A stretch of DNA of 64,000 bases, from contig NC_135568.1 in the NCBI RefSeq assembly GCF_964340395.1, positions 18,518,748-18,582,747 of the forward strand. The letters are read 5' to 3'. The position numbers and the translations under genes were made by a program. Source of the DNA: Glandiceps talaboti (taxonomy: Eukaryota > Hemichordata > Enteropneusta > Spengelidae). The notes beneath the pieces were generated by a model that saw only the letters and a program-made list of their open reading frames with translations, had not been told where the DNA came from and did not search any database. Every line of letters begins with the position of its first letter. Within the stretch, counting starts at the first letter, position 1. Of the stretch, positions 27,668-42,265 are shown in pieces.

Positions 27668-30600
27668 TGTACCTACTTGATAGGTGACGTCTGCTTAGTT
27701 GATGGGTGAAGTATACCTAGTTGATTGGTGAAGTATACCTAGTTGATGGGTGCCATATACCTAGTTGATGGGTGAGGTATACCTAGTTGATGGGTGACAT
27801 ATACCGAGTTGATGGGTGACATATACCTAGTTGATGGGTGCCATATACCTAGTTGATGGGTGAAGTATACCTAGTTGATGGGTGACATATACCGAGTTGA
27901 TGGATGCCATATACCTAGTTGATGGGTGAAGTATACCTAGTTGATGGGTGAGGTATACCTAGTTGATGGGTGAAGTATACCTAGTTGATGGGTGACATAT
28001 ACCTAATTGATGGGTGCCATATACCTAGTTGATGGGTGAAGTATACCTAGTTGATGGGTGAGGTATACCTAGTTGATGGGTGACATATACCTAGTTGATG
28101 GGTGAAGTATATCTAGTTGATGGGTGCCATATACCTAGTTGATGGGTTAAGTATACCTAGTTGATGGGTGAGGTATACCTAGTTGATGGGTGAGGTATAC
28201 CTAGTTGATGGGTGACATATACCTAGTTGATGGGTGATGTATACCTAGTTGATGGGTGAAGTATACCTAGTTGATGGGTGAGGTATACCTAGTTGATGGG
28301 TGAAGTATATCTAGTTGATGGGTGACATATACCTAGTTGATGGATGGCATATACCTAGTTGATGGGTGAAGTATACCTAGTTGATGGGTGACATATACCT
28401 AGTTGATGGGTGAAGTATACCTAGTTGATGGGTGCCATATACCTAATTGATGGGTGCCATATACCTAGTTGATGGGTGACATATACCTAATTGATGGGTG
28501 CCATATACCTAGTTGATGGGTGACATATACCTAATTGATGGGTGCCATATACCTAGTTGATGGGTGACGTATACCTAGTTGATGGGTGACATATACCTAG
28601 TTGATGGGTGACATATACCTAGTTGATGGGTGACATATACCTAGTTGATGGGTGACATATACCTAGTTGATGGGTGAGGTATACCTAGTTGATGGGTGAG
28701 GTATACCTAGTTGATGGGTGAAGTATACCTAGTTGATGGGTGACATATACCTAATTGATGGGTGACATATACCTAGTTGATGGGTGAGGTATACCTAGTT
28801 GATGGGTGACATATACCTAGTTGATGGGTGCCATATACCTAATTGATGGGTGCCATATACCTAGTTGATGGGTGACATATACCTAATTGATGGGTGACAT
28901 ATACCTAATTGATGGGTGCCATATACCTAGTTGATGGGTGACGTATACGTATTTGATGGGTGACGTATACCTAGTTGATGGGTGACATATACCTAGTTGA
29001 TGGGTGACATATACCTAGTTGATGGGTGACATATACCTAGTTGATGGGTGACATATACCTAGTTGATGGGTGAGGTATACCTAGTTGATGGGTGAGGTAT
29101 ACCTAGTTGATGGGTGAAGTATAGCTAGTTGATGGGTGACATATACCTAGTTGATGGGTGACATATACCTAGTTGATGGGTGAGGTATACCTAGTTGATG
29201 GGTGAAGTATACCTAGTTGATGGGTGCCATATACCTAGTTGATGGGTGACATATACCTAATTGATGGGTGAAGTATACCTAGTTGATGGGTGACATATAC
29301 CTAGTTGATGGGTGACATATACCTAGTTGATTGGTGAGGTATACCTAGTTGATGGGTGAAGTATACCTAGTTGATGGGTGCCATATACCTAGTTGATGGG
29401 TGACATATACCTAATTGATGGGTGAAGTATACCTAGTTGATGGGTGACATATACCTAGTTGATGGGTGACATATAGCTAGTTGATGGGTGACATATACCT
29501 AGTTGATGGGTGACATATACCTAGTTGATGGGTGAAGTATACCTAATTGATGGGTGAAGTATACCTAGTTGATGGGTGCCATATACCTAGTTGATGGGTG
29601 CCATATACCTAATTGATGGGTGCCATATACCTAGTTGATGGGTGACATATACCTAATTGATGGGTGCCATATACCTAGTTGATGGGTGACATATACCTAA
29701 TTGATGGGTGCCATATACCTAATTGATGGGTGCCATATACCTAGTTGATGGGTGAAGTATACCTAGTTGATGGGTGCCATATACCTAGTTGATGGGTGAC
29801 ATATACCTAATTGATTGGTGCCATATACCTAATTGATGGGTGCCATATACCTAGTTGATGGGTGAAGTATACCTAGTTGATGGGTGCCATATACCTAGTT
29901 GATGGGTGAAGTATACCTAGTTGATGGGTGCCATATACCTAGTTGATGGGTGACATATACCTAATTGATGGGTGCCATATACCTAATTGATGGGTGCCAT
30001 ATACCTAGTTGATGGGTGAAGTATACCTAGTTGATGGGTGACATATACCTAGTTGATGGGTGAGGTATACCAAGTTGATGGGTGAAGTATACCTATAGTT
30101 GATGGGTGAAGTATACCTAGTTGATGGGTGACATATACCTAGTTGATGGGTGACATATACCTAGTTGATGGGTGAAGTATATCTAGTTGATGGGTGACGT
30201 ATACCTAGTTGATGGGTGACATAACCTAGTTGATGGGTGACATATACCTAGTTGATGGGTGAAGTATACCTAGTTGATGGGTGATATATACCTAGTTGAT
30301 GGGTGAAGAATACCTAGTTGATGGGTGAAGTATACCTAGTTGATTGGTGAAGTATACCTAATTGATGGGTGATGTATACCTAGTTGATGGGTGAGGTATA
30401 CCTAGTTGATGGGTGAGGTATACCTAGTTGATGGGTGAAGTATACCTAGTTGATGGGTGACATATTCCTAGTTGATGGGTGACATATACCTAGTTGATGG
30501 GTGAAGTATACCTAGTCGATGGGTGACATATACCTAGTTTATGGGTGATATATACCTAGTTGATGGGTTAAGTATACCTAGTTGATGGGTGACATATACC

Positions 30601-32333
30601 TAGTTGATGGGTGAAGTATACCTAGTTGATGGGTGACATATACCTAATTGATGGGTGAAGTATACCTAGTTGATGGGTGCCATATACCTAGTTGATGGGT
30701 GAGGTATACCTAATTGATGGGTGCCATATACCTAGTTGATTGGTGACATATACCTAGTTGATGGGTGAAGTATACCTAGTTGATGGGTGACATATACCTA
30801 ATTGATGGGTGAAGTATACCTAGTTGATGGGTGCCATATACATAGTTGATGGGTGAAGTATACCTAGTTGATGGGTGATATATACCTAGTTGATGGGTGA
30901 CATATACCTAGTTGATGGGTGCCATATACCTAGTTGATGGGTGCCATATACCTAGTTGATGGGTGCCATATACCTAGTTGATGGGTGATATATACCTAGT
31001 TGATGGGTGACATATACCTAGTTGATGGGTGAAGTATACCTAGTTGATGGGTGACGTATACCTAGTTGATGGGTGACATATACCTAGTTGATGGGTGAAG
31101 TATACCTAGTTGATGGGTGAAGTATACCTAGTTGATGGGTGAGGTATACCTAGTTGATGGGTGACATATACCTAGTTGATGGGTGCCATATACCTAGTTG
31201 ATGGGTGATATATACCTAGTTGATGGGTGCCATATACCTAGTTGATGGGTGAAGTATACCTAGTTGATGGGTGACATATACCTAGTTGATGGGTGACATA
31301 TACCTAGTCGATGGGTGAAGTATACCTAGTTGATGGGTGCCATATACCTAGTTGATGGGTGACATATACCTAGTTGATGGGTGAAGTATACCTAGTTGAT
31401 TGGTGAAGTATACCTAGTTGATGGGTGAAGTATACCTAGTTGATGGATGCCATATACCTAGTTGATGGGTGACATATACCTAGTTGATGGGTGCCATATA
31501 CCTAGTTGATGGGTGAAGTATACCTAATTGATGGGTGACATATACCTAGTTGATGGGTGACATATACCTAGTTGATGGATGCCATATACCTAGTTGATGG
31601 GTGAAGTATACCTAATTGATGGGTGACATATACCTAGTTGATGGGTGACATATACCTAGTTGATGGGTGCCATATACCTAGTTGATGGGTGCCATATACC
31701 TAGTTGATGGGTGACATATACCTAGTTGATGGGTGAAGTATACCTAGTTGATTGGTGAAGTATACCTAGTTGATTGGTGAAGTATACCTAGTTGATGGAT
31801 GCCATATACCTAGTTGATGGGTGACATATACCTAGTTGATGGGTGCCATATACCTAGTTGATGGGTGAAGTATACCTAGTTGATTGGTGAAGTATACCTA
31901 GTTGATGGGTGACATATACCTAGTTGATGGGTGAGGTATACATAGTTGATGGGTGAAGTATACCTAGTTGATGGGTGAAGTATACTTAGTTGATGGGTGA
32001 AGTATACCTAGTTCATGGGTGAAGTATACTTAGTTGATGGGTGAAGTATACCTAGTTGATGGGTGACATATACCTAGTTGATGGGTGCCATATACCTAGT
32101 TGATGGGTGCCATATACCTAATTGATGGGTGCCATATACCTAGTCGATGGGTGAAGTATACCTAGTTGATGGGTGACATATACCTAATTGATGGGTGCCA
32201 TATACCTAGTCGATGGGTGAAGTATACCTAGTCGATGGGTGCCATATACCTAATTGATGGGTGCCATATACCTAGTCGATGGGTGAAGTATACCTAGTTG
32301 ACGGGTGAAGTATACCTAGTTGACTGGTTAAAC
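27668..32333. repeat. 22-bp satellite array, about 211 copies
   Basis: Unit CCTAGTTGATGGGTGACATA plus TA. The main variable site is the four bases after GGGTG (ACAT, CCAT, AAGT, AGGT or ACGT before ATA or TATA); CTAATTG for CTAGTTG is a secondary variant. The array is interrupted only by rare indels near 30100-30230. It occupies most of the middle of the Wnt6-Wnt10 shared upstream interval. Confidence 0.98.
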
Positions 32334-32574
32334 TTGTCACTCAAAACATGTCACTAATCTCTCACACCTCTGTAACTCCTTCATTTATCAGCTCTGCTGC
32401 TAAACAACTTAAAGATTATAACCAAGATATCAAAATCTCAAAGTTCCATTATTGTACCACCAAAGTTCACTGTGCTGATGTACAGACGTAACTTGTTAAT
32501 GCTTACTGATTGGTCAGTTACAGTGTCAATCAACTTGGATGGGTGGTAAATATAACATTTGACGATTTATGAAA

Positions 32575-32640
32575 AAGGTCTATTCATTCAGCATTTACCG
32601 TTTACTAGGATATTAAAGGTAAGGTCTATTCATTCAGCAT
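32575..32640. repeat. 20-bp direct repeat, 46-bp spacing
   Basis: AAGGTCTATTCATTCAGCAT occurs at 32575-32594 and 32621-32640 without mismatch. Confidence 0.9.
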
Positions 32641-32677
32641 AAGATAAGATAACCAAGTCACCCTAGAAATAGTAGCA

Positions 32678-32854
<177 letters not shown>

Positions 32855-32872
32855 GCAACAGTACATACATAA

Positions 32873-33890
32873 CTAAAACCTTCAAAGCCATGGGGTTAAA
32901 AATAACCATACTCACCAATTGCAATCTGGAAACCGTCAACTTTCTAGACATAACGCTCAACCTCAACAACGGTAAATATTACCCATACAGAAAACCCAAC
33001 GACAACCCCACGTACGTACACAAGCAGTCTAACCACCCACCCAGCATCATCAAGAATATATAGTCAGCCATCGGCAGTAGAATTTCCGACATATCATCCG
33101 ACGAACACATCTTCAACCAGGCAGCCCCACTATACAAAAATGCACTAAAAACCAGCGGCTACAAAGAGAACATCGCGTACACCAGCACCCCACCACAGAA
33201 AAACAAGAAAAACAGAAATAAAAACACCATCTGGTTCAACCCACAATATTAGCAAAAACGTAGCCACCAATGTAGGCAAACGATTCCTCAACCTAATCGC
33301 AAAATATTTCCCAGCAGACTCTAAGTTACACAAAATATTCAACAGAAACAATGTCAAAGTCAGTTATAGCTGCATGCCAAACATGGCAACCATAATCAAA
33401 GCGCACAACTCCACCATCTCCAACAGCGAAACTAAACCCACTCAAAAACCATGTAATCGCAGACAGAAAGACACCTGCCCTTTGAACGGCGAATGCCAAA
33501 CGGAAAACATCGTATACCAAGCCACCGTCCATGGAAAAAACAAAACAAAAGTATATATCGGTCTAACAGAGAACAACTTCAAACAGAGATACGCCAACCA
33601 CAAACAGTCATTCAATCATGAAAAAACACGAAAACAGCACAGAACTATCAAAACACATTTGGAAACTGAAAAGAAACAACGAGCCTTTTTCCGTATCCTG
33701 GTCCATCAGCAAGAAAGCCCAAGCATACACCAATAAAACAAAACGATGCAACCTGTGTTTAACCGAAAAACTAACCATTATTAAAGCAGACAAAAACTCC
33801 ACACTAAACAAAAGAACTGAGTTGATATCTAAATGCCGACACGAGAATAAGTTTTATTTGTTCAACTTCAATAGAGCATCTATCACCTAA
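32873..33890 (+). pseudogene. Broken RT-tail/GIY-YIG-type endonuclease ORF of the Penelope-like element
   Basis: Coding remains in three frame segments: 32873-33245, about 33246-33620 and 33620-33890, with TAG at 33061-33063 and a terminal stop at 33888-33890. YIG is intact in KVYIGLT; the first half of the GIY-YIG signature is only a degenerate VYQA. Not expected to make protein. Confidence 0.85.
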
Positions 33891-34091
33891 ACTAAACCCG
33901 TTAACTAACGGAACACCAAAGCCCGATATGAAACAACCCGCCAACACTTACTTGTCCGCACCCAATATTTCACACAATAACAACCAACACCTTCACACAC
34001 ACAGCACCAACCCACCAACACATAGACAATAGTGATGATATTTCTATTGTCTGCACTCTATATAAACAGCACACCCAGAGAGTAGAAATCA

Positions 34092-34134
34092 GTTGTCTGA
34101 TGATCGCACTATGCGTGAAACTCCGAGTTACAAC
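34092..34134 (+). ncRNA. Type I hammerhead ribozyme of the Penelope-like element
   Basis: The core CTGATGA (34097-34103) and GAAA (34117-34120) are both intact. Stem I pairs 34092-34096 (GTTGT) with 34130-34134 (ACAAC). Stem II pairs 34105-34108 (CGCA) with 34112-34115 (TGCG), with loop CTA. Stem III is a minimal three-pair stem, 34120-34122 with 34126-34128. The predicted cleavage is after T34129 (GUU triplet). A U/U apposition (34104, 34116) replaces the usual G-C at the base of stem II. Very short stem III hammerheads are known from Penelope-like elements, which matches the element just upstream. Confidence 0.85.
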
Positions 34135-34159
34135 CAAGAAAGAGTTCCAGAACTATCAA

Positions 34160-35836
<1,677 letters not shown>

Positions 35837-35914
35837 ACGTTGAAAAGTGTTGGCTGCCCACGACGTTGAAAAGTGTTGGCTGCCCACGACGTTGAAAAGT
35901 GTTGGCTGCCCGCG
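35837..35914. repeat. 26-bp tandem repeat, 3 copies
   Basis: ACGTTGAAAAGTGTTGGCTG plus CCCACG at 35837, 35863 and 35889; the third copy ends CCCGCG. Confidence 0.95.
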
Positions 35915-36949
35915 TTTTGCTAACTGTGTGGTAATGAAGAAATAAACCCAAGACTAATACAACTACCGATTGCAAAACATCTCTATGAAACTGGTTGAAT
36001 GTAAATCACCTAGAATATTTTCCGATATTTGTCCGATTTGGCTTGTCAAGGGCACGGATATTTTAAACGGTGTACAAAATACACATATTACTTACAATTA
36101 TAACTCATTTAGAATCAAATCGTCACGTGATAGTGGTTGTAGAAATGACGTTTCTTTCATATTTCTTGGTACCCCCAAACATCATGACATATATTTGCAT
36201 TAAAGGTAGACAACGAAGTTTTTGTTGGTGACAAAATTGAAACCCGCCCTCAGTCGGCTGCCTTTTTACATTCGTGCCAATTGATTTCGAATTTCGTGGA
36301 AAAAATCGACATGCTGGTTTTCAAGTAACACGCCGTGAATCAGACACGTAATTAATGCAGAAGTTATACTGACGTTCATATCGATTTTTATATATCACCA
36401 TCAAGGGAAATACGGACATTGACACGTTACAACATTACAACTTGGCCGATGGGATGTAATTGTAATCATGTGAAATACAGGATGTGTCTGTCCATCATCC
36501 ACTTGATAACTTAGATAACATGCTACAGTTCAGGAAACAAATTAACTACACTTAGCAACGTGCAGTGAAAACAATGATAATCTAAAAAGGGCTTGCTGCA
36601 TTTCACGAAAATATGTCAAAATACCTTATAAATAAATACATATATTATAATTAGCTACTTAAAATGTTGACATGTATAATGTCCATGTCTCGGTAATTAT
36701 GACGTCATTAAGCCGGGATAACCCAATCTTTCACCCTTCTTATATTTATCATGAAGATGTTGACTTCTGTAATTGAACAAACCGATATCTGAACAATTTA
36801 TCATATATATTTAAACTGTCTTTTAAAAATACATTAACAATAACAAATAAATAACTTAACTAAATAATGTATTAGACAAGTCGGTGGTACATTACACACG
36901 AGAGTAGTTGAGGACATTTTTTCTTACAAAGACGATATTTTTATTTTTA

Positions 36950-37048
36950 TTTATTGCAAGTGTTCACATAGTGTTTCTTTGCATCCGACGTAGCTGTGTT
37001 TATCCAGACATGAATGTATTGGTTTGGGTATACCGTACTTCTTTTTCA
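36950..37048 (-). pseudogene. Short coding-like fragment related to the 61-bp minisatellite unit
   Basis: On the minus strand 37045-36950 reads KYGIPKPIHSCLDKHSYVG followed by a Cys-containing tail and a stop. The first part is the translated relative of the 61-bp unit at 37680-38568, which reads YGLPKPIDLCLD in the same sense. Function unknown; probably part of the same degenerate element as the LINE tail. Confidence 0.45.
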
Positions 37049-37097
37049 TAGATTCATAGATTCATTCTGACTTTAGGCCCATCTGATCATTGTCTAT

Positions 37098-37327
37098 GAT
37101 GTGATCTACTGCCAGAGCTAACTCAGTCATGAGGTTCCTGTGTACTAGTACAGTCTCTTCATAGTGAAGTGGCCTATCTGATCTACTATCAGAGCTAACT
37201 TGGTCATGAGGTTCCCATGTACTACAGTCTCTATATAGTGAAGTGGCCTATCTGCTCTACTATCAGAGCTAACTTGGTCATGAGGTTCCCATGTACTACA
37301 GTCTCTATATACTAATATAGTGAAGTT
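37098..37327. repeat. ~72-bp tandem repeat, 3 copies
   Basis: CAGAGCTAACT..GTCATGAGGTTCC and TAGTGAAGTGGCCTATCT recur three times; the third copy has an ACTAATATAG insertion. Confidence 0.9.
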
Positions 37328-37408
37328 TCAATAGCGTTTTCCTTATATTCATAATACAAGGGTTGGTTTTCCCCCAGTTTATCTAGATGACTTCCAAACA
37401 TCCGTACA

Positions 37409-37474
<66 letters not shown>

Positions 37475-37700
37475 ACCACATTGGCTGGTAATTTGTTCCA
37501 TATCTCAACTGATTTATTTACAAATGCATATTTTGTTAGATTCAGATGAGACAATGTTTTATAAATCTTAAAATGATGACTTCTGGTACTCGAGTCAGAT
37601 CGCAGCTGCACAAAATTTGAAACTACTCGGTCATACATTCCCTTCAATAGTTTAAACGTTTCAAACGTACAATTGTACTGTATTGGTTTGGGTAGACCAT
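37325..37700 (-). mobile_element. LINE reverse-transcriptase C-terminal fragment
   Basis: The minus strand reads FETFKLLKGMYDRVV, then STRSHHFKI, LNLTKYAFVNKSVEIWNKLP, ANVV, a poly-Ser run, and MFGSHLDKLGENQPLYY before a stop near 37312. The pattern 'LRSHH..K..KY.F.NR....WN.LP..VV...S...F...LDK' is the usual C-terminal tail of CR1/Jockey-type non-LTR retrotransposon ORF2. The rest of the element is absent. The poly-Ser insert falls exactly where intact elements have a short 'VV.A.S...F' linker. Confidence 0.7.
37409..37474. repeat. (GAT)n trinucleotide repeat inside the LINE tail
   Basis: About 22 units, read as TCA (Ser) on the LINE strand without breaking its frame. Confidence 0.95.
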
Positions 37701-38568
37701 ACTGTAATACCGGGGACTAGCTCTGTCTATCCAGACATGAGTCTATTGGTTTGGGTAGACCATACTGTAATACGGGGCTAGCTCTGTCTATCCAGACATG
37801 AGTCTATTGGTTTGTGTAGACAGTACTGTAATACGGGGCTAGCTCTGTCTATCCAGACATAAGTCTATTGGTTTGGGTAGACAGTACTGTAATACGGGGC
37901 TAGCTCTGTCTATCCAGACATAAGTCTATTGGTTTGGGTAGACCATACTGTAATACGGGGCTAGCTCTGTCTATCCAGACATAAGTCTATTGGTTTGGGT
38001 AGACAGTACTGTAATACGGGGCTAGCTCTGTCTATCCAGACATAAGTCTATTGGTTTGGGTAGACCATACTGTAATACGGGGCTAGCTCTGTCTATCCAG
38101 ACATAAGTCTATTGGTTTGGGTAGACCATACTGTAATACGGGGCTAGCTCTGTCTATCCAGACATAAGTCTATTGGTTTGGGTAGACCATACTGTAATAC
38201 GGGGCTAGCTCTGTCTATCCAGACATGAGTCTATTGGTTTGGGTAGACCATACTGTAATACGGGGCTAGCTCTGTCTATCCAGACATAAGTCTATTGGTT
38301 TGGGTAGACCATACTGTAATACGGGGCTAGCTCTGTCTATCCAGACATGAGTCTATTGGTTTGGGTAGACCATACTGTAATACGGGGCTAGCTCTGTCTA
38401 TCCAGACATAAGTCTATTGGTTTGGGTAGACCATACTGTAATACGGGACTAGCTCTGTCTATCCAGACATAAGTCTATTGTTTGGGTAGACCATACTGTA
38501 ATACGGGGCTAGCTCTGTCTATCCAGACATAAGTCTATTGGTTTGGGTAGACAGTACTGTAATACGGG
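37680..38568. repeat. 61-bp minisatellite, about 15 copies
   Basis: Unit core TATTGGTTTGGGTAGACCAT plus ACTGTAATACGGGGCTAGCT and TCTATCCAGACATAAGTC. Variants: CATAAG/CATGAG and GACCAT/GACAGT. A single diverged relative lies at 37010-37048, on the far side of the LINE fragment. Confidence 0.95.
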
Positions 38569-38569
38569 A

Positions 38570-39760
38570 ATAATGAACATGTGTATTAAAAGTAACTGTA
38601 TCAAATGTACGAGTATGTAGCATACAAACAAACCCACATGTTGGTAATTTGATCTGTGTGGGGATATAGGAAAATATTCAATACACAGGAAACGTTTCAA
38701 TATTTCACAATGACAATGAAAAGAACTAAACAAAACGAGAGCAATAAGTTACTTTAGCATGTTAAGTGTAATGTTTGCAAACAGAGATCTTTGCAATTGC
38801 CTCTTTTAATAAACTAAGCCGTAAAAAGCGTAAGCCGAGACTCCAGGGAGGGCAAATGAAGTATAATGTAATCCATCACCATCGGCAAAATTACACATGT
38901 CTGTACGTCATCAACATAGGATAACAAACTCTACCATCATTAAATTTGTTGTCCTCAGACATATCACAACGTCCAATTCATGCCTTCAATCCCACTTTTA
39001 ATTTGTTCTTCATTTTCAATATTGATTCTTGACATCCATTTTGTTGAATCGTTCCTTCTTGTCAAATGATCATAATATTATATTTGAACCGATTTGTGGA
39101 GTTGTGTACAGTACATGCACAAAGTATAGATCTGTCGAAATTGTGTTGGTGAGTGGTGAATGGCATGGGTAACGACGTGATCGAATTCGTCGAACCAAAA
39201 CAGAAAACGACTATGTATGACGTACATTGACGACCTTTGTAGTATTGACGGCCAAGGCCTATACAGTCAATCCATACGCCGAAAGGAAAGGGTTAAGTGA
39301 GTGTCATCCGGGTCATTGGGGTTGGGTTGAGGGTGTGTGACTCCTATGTTTCTTTACTATCTACACTATAAATCAAGAATAGAACCAAACACAACTCAGA
39401 GAAGACGACGTACATGTAAGAACAGAAGTTATCTACTACTGTATTACTGCCTTCGACATTAATACAGTGACAGAAATTTTGCAACCTGGAACAGCGTCCG
39501 ATAGTTCGACAAAACTATAAGAGACACGTTTCAAAGACAGTGTTCTATAGAGACCTTGACATCCACTTACCGGTCGTAATTAACTTTTGACTTGACACAG
39601 TTAACATGTGTTAAATTCAGCTACATATACAAATATGATATATGGATACATATATATTTAAAGATTTACTACCAGTTACTGTATGAGGATCTCCCTCTGT
39701 TTAGACTGGTCAGACAACATCACGGTACACGTCATTAATTTGTGTATTTGAAGTGTGGGG
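38570..39760. other. Intergenic, no feature seen
   Basis: Unique sequence without recognised coding or RNA features. Confidence 0.4.
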
Positions 39761-39769
39761 GGGGGTTAC

Positions 39770-40045
39770 AACGTCCCTGTGTTCTATAGTTGATGGGTAC
39801 AACGCCTCTGTGTTCTATAGTTGATTGGGTGTACCATAGGGAGCCCAGGAATCGTGTTACAAACAAACATATAACCAACCAACCAAATTAATTAATAGAT
39901 TTAAAAAAAAAAATATGCATGAGTAAATGAATCTCATTTTAAACTCATCTATAACTGTCTATACATGTATGTATATATGTACATACGTCTCTGTGTTCTA
40001 TAGTTGATGGGAGGTACAACGTCTCTGTGTTCTATAGTTGATGGC
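39770..40045. repeat. Dispersed short repeat TCTGTGTTCTATAGTTGATG, 4 copies
   Basis: CTGTGTTCTATAGTTGAT occurs near 39778, 39809, 39992 and 40024, separated by unrelated sequence between the two pairs. Confidence 0.8.
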
Positions 40046-40281
40046 GTGTTTTCTAAGACCACTATGAATTCTGTGCAATGAACGTTTTTTGACAAGTTGT
40101 GACGTACATGTAGATGTAGATACTTCGGGATGAATAGGTTGATACAACGTTACGTTCGTCTTTATAACGGAACATTTAGTTCATGTTAGGGACGATCGCA
40201 CAATGTTGCACAAGCTCAATAAACGTCCATTGTTCGTTTAAAGCAACCCCCCTCCCGCTAAACGGACACCCCCCCCCCCCC

Positions 40282-41640
40282 ACTAAACGAACGTTCATAA
40301 GTTTGACGTCACACGTTTATATATGATGTAAACTATGAAAGTGGCCACACTGTAGCGGTCATACCACTACGATCGCTGCAACGTAAAAACATGATGGTTT
40401 AGAATATGAAGTTCCAACCTTATGAAGCTGTTGACTGAGATGACTGTATAGACATCAAATACTACCGGAAACCCAGCACTGTATCTCACATTAGAAGTAA
40501 ATTTTATCAACTTATCAACATCTCAGTAGTAAATAAGAAGCTGTTATCATTGAATGCCCGAAAGTTTCGAAATTTGGTTAGAAGTGTGAAAATGAAGCTC
40601 AGCAATTGCATTGACGCCAGACTCCTCCCCCGAGACGAACGAAGTTCGCTGAGTGAGATTGTGTGATATTGTGCCCTTACTTACGTTGTGATATTTGTGA
40701 GATACCCATCGCATTTTCGCCTTTTTTGACAAGTTTATTATAAACATGTATTTTCTGTTGACTCAACAACAATTAAATACTTATAATACTTTGGACAACT
40801 TCACAAGATATTATGTTGTAAGGCAGGTATGAAGTACGACATTTTCGATAGTACGAGCTACAATATGACGATAGACGACTTTTCAGCGGATTCCCGTTTT
40901 CTTTACCAAACAAATTGTGTGGTTCCGGTTACGCTCAATTTTAGAATAGACAGGGGTAGACAGGTTTTTATTTTATTCATTTTTTAAATTCCACGTGTGA
41001 GTGTCTAGTTCAGGTAGTTATGTTTTCCGTTGTTTTATATATGGTCTGTGTTATTGGTTTTTCCCCTCAGATGTACAGCCATTACAGATTGGAAGAATAG
41101 TTTTATATTGGTTTTTTTAATTAAAAGTTGATGTCAGATTCCGCACCTCATACCAGTGCAGCACAAATGTCCTTACGTCCGATGCTAGCACCAACATAGG
41201 ACAGTTCTACTGGCATGGCACACTTTAGGTTCGGTCTGACAGCGATGGTGTCACGAACATTAATAAATATCACTATTTTTCACAGACTTCACAATTTTCG
41301 CGATTTTATTATTTTTTTCTCGATTACATAAGAAAAGTTTAGGATCGGCAGTGAAAATCTAGGTGGGGTCGGGTAACCGGAACTACACAACTTCGTTTAG
41401 GCCTTATAGCAGCCCTTATAGACTAGTGATCTTGAACTATTTGTAGGAAATAAGTTTTATTTCCTTCATCATTAATTTGTTAACCGCCCCTCTTACAATT
41501 AAAATGACTTTTCACAGTGCCTATAGACTTTGATAGTTGTGCATTCACGCATTGCCTTACGCGCCTTCTCTTGATAAAACCTAATAACTCTCATAATACA
41601 ATGTAATAAGGAATTGAAGATACAAATAAATGTCATTTCT
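40282..41640. other. Intergenic, no feature seen
   Basis: No gene or repeat array recognised; a poly-C tract precedes it at about 40270-40280. Confidence 0.4.
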
Positions 41641-41799
41641 ATTAACGGAACGCCCAAATAAAAACAATATGTTCATTTCAAAGGTCCTGAGTGGTTGATT
41701 TGTGAGATTCTGAGCACCAATCCCACAAAAATTGATTATACAAATTACACCACCAATAGCAATTAGATATATATTCTGTTTTCATGGTATCGTTAACAT

Positions 41800-41890
41800 T
41801 TCTACAAGTCTGATGAAATTCTTAGCTACAATTGATGATGTATACCCTAATTATGCAAATTAGTATAGTACAAGTTATGCTACTCAGTCT
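41800..41890. repeat. Interspersed repeat fragment (TATGCAAAT family)
   Basis: CCCTAATTATGCAAATTAGT plus ACAAGTTATGCTAC resembles the two copies at 5865-6125 and the blocks at 42350-42560. Confidence 0.4.
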
Positions 41891-42150
41891 ACAGGGAATA
41901 AGGGTATTTTTATGACAGTTGGGTTCTGGTGAGTCTTATCATGATTAATTACACATCGCATAATTTTTGCTGGGTTGCAAAGAAACATATCCAAATGAAA
42001 CCTCTATTGTTCTTTCAGCAGAACAACATGCATCATGGGTATTACCAGACATTCGTCATGGGTATTACCAGACATGAATATTTATCAGATGCACACTCAA
42101 TATTCATGACTCCTATGAGCTTATTTCCTTTAGATAAATAATCAATAACT

Positions 42151-42265
42151 GTATTGCATTGTATTGTATTGTATTGTATTGTATTGTATTGTATTGTATT
42201 GTATTGTATTGTATTGTATTGTATTGTATTGTATTGTATTGTATTGTATTGTATTGTATTGTATT
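42151..42265. repeat. (GTATT)n pentanucleotide repeat
   Basis: About 23 units, nearly pure; open in several frames and not coding. Confidence 0.97.

Noticed and set aside
27668-32333. CRISPR-like array
   Set aside because: Units are adjacent with no unique spacers, and the DNA is from an animal; it is a satellite.
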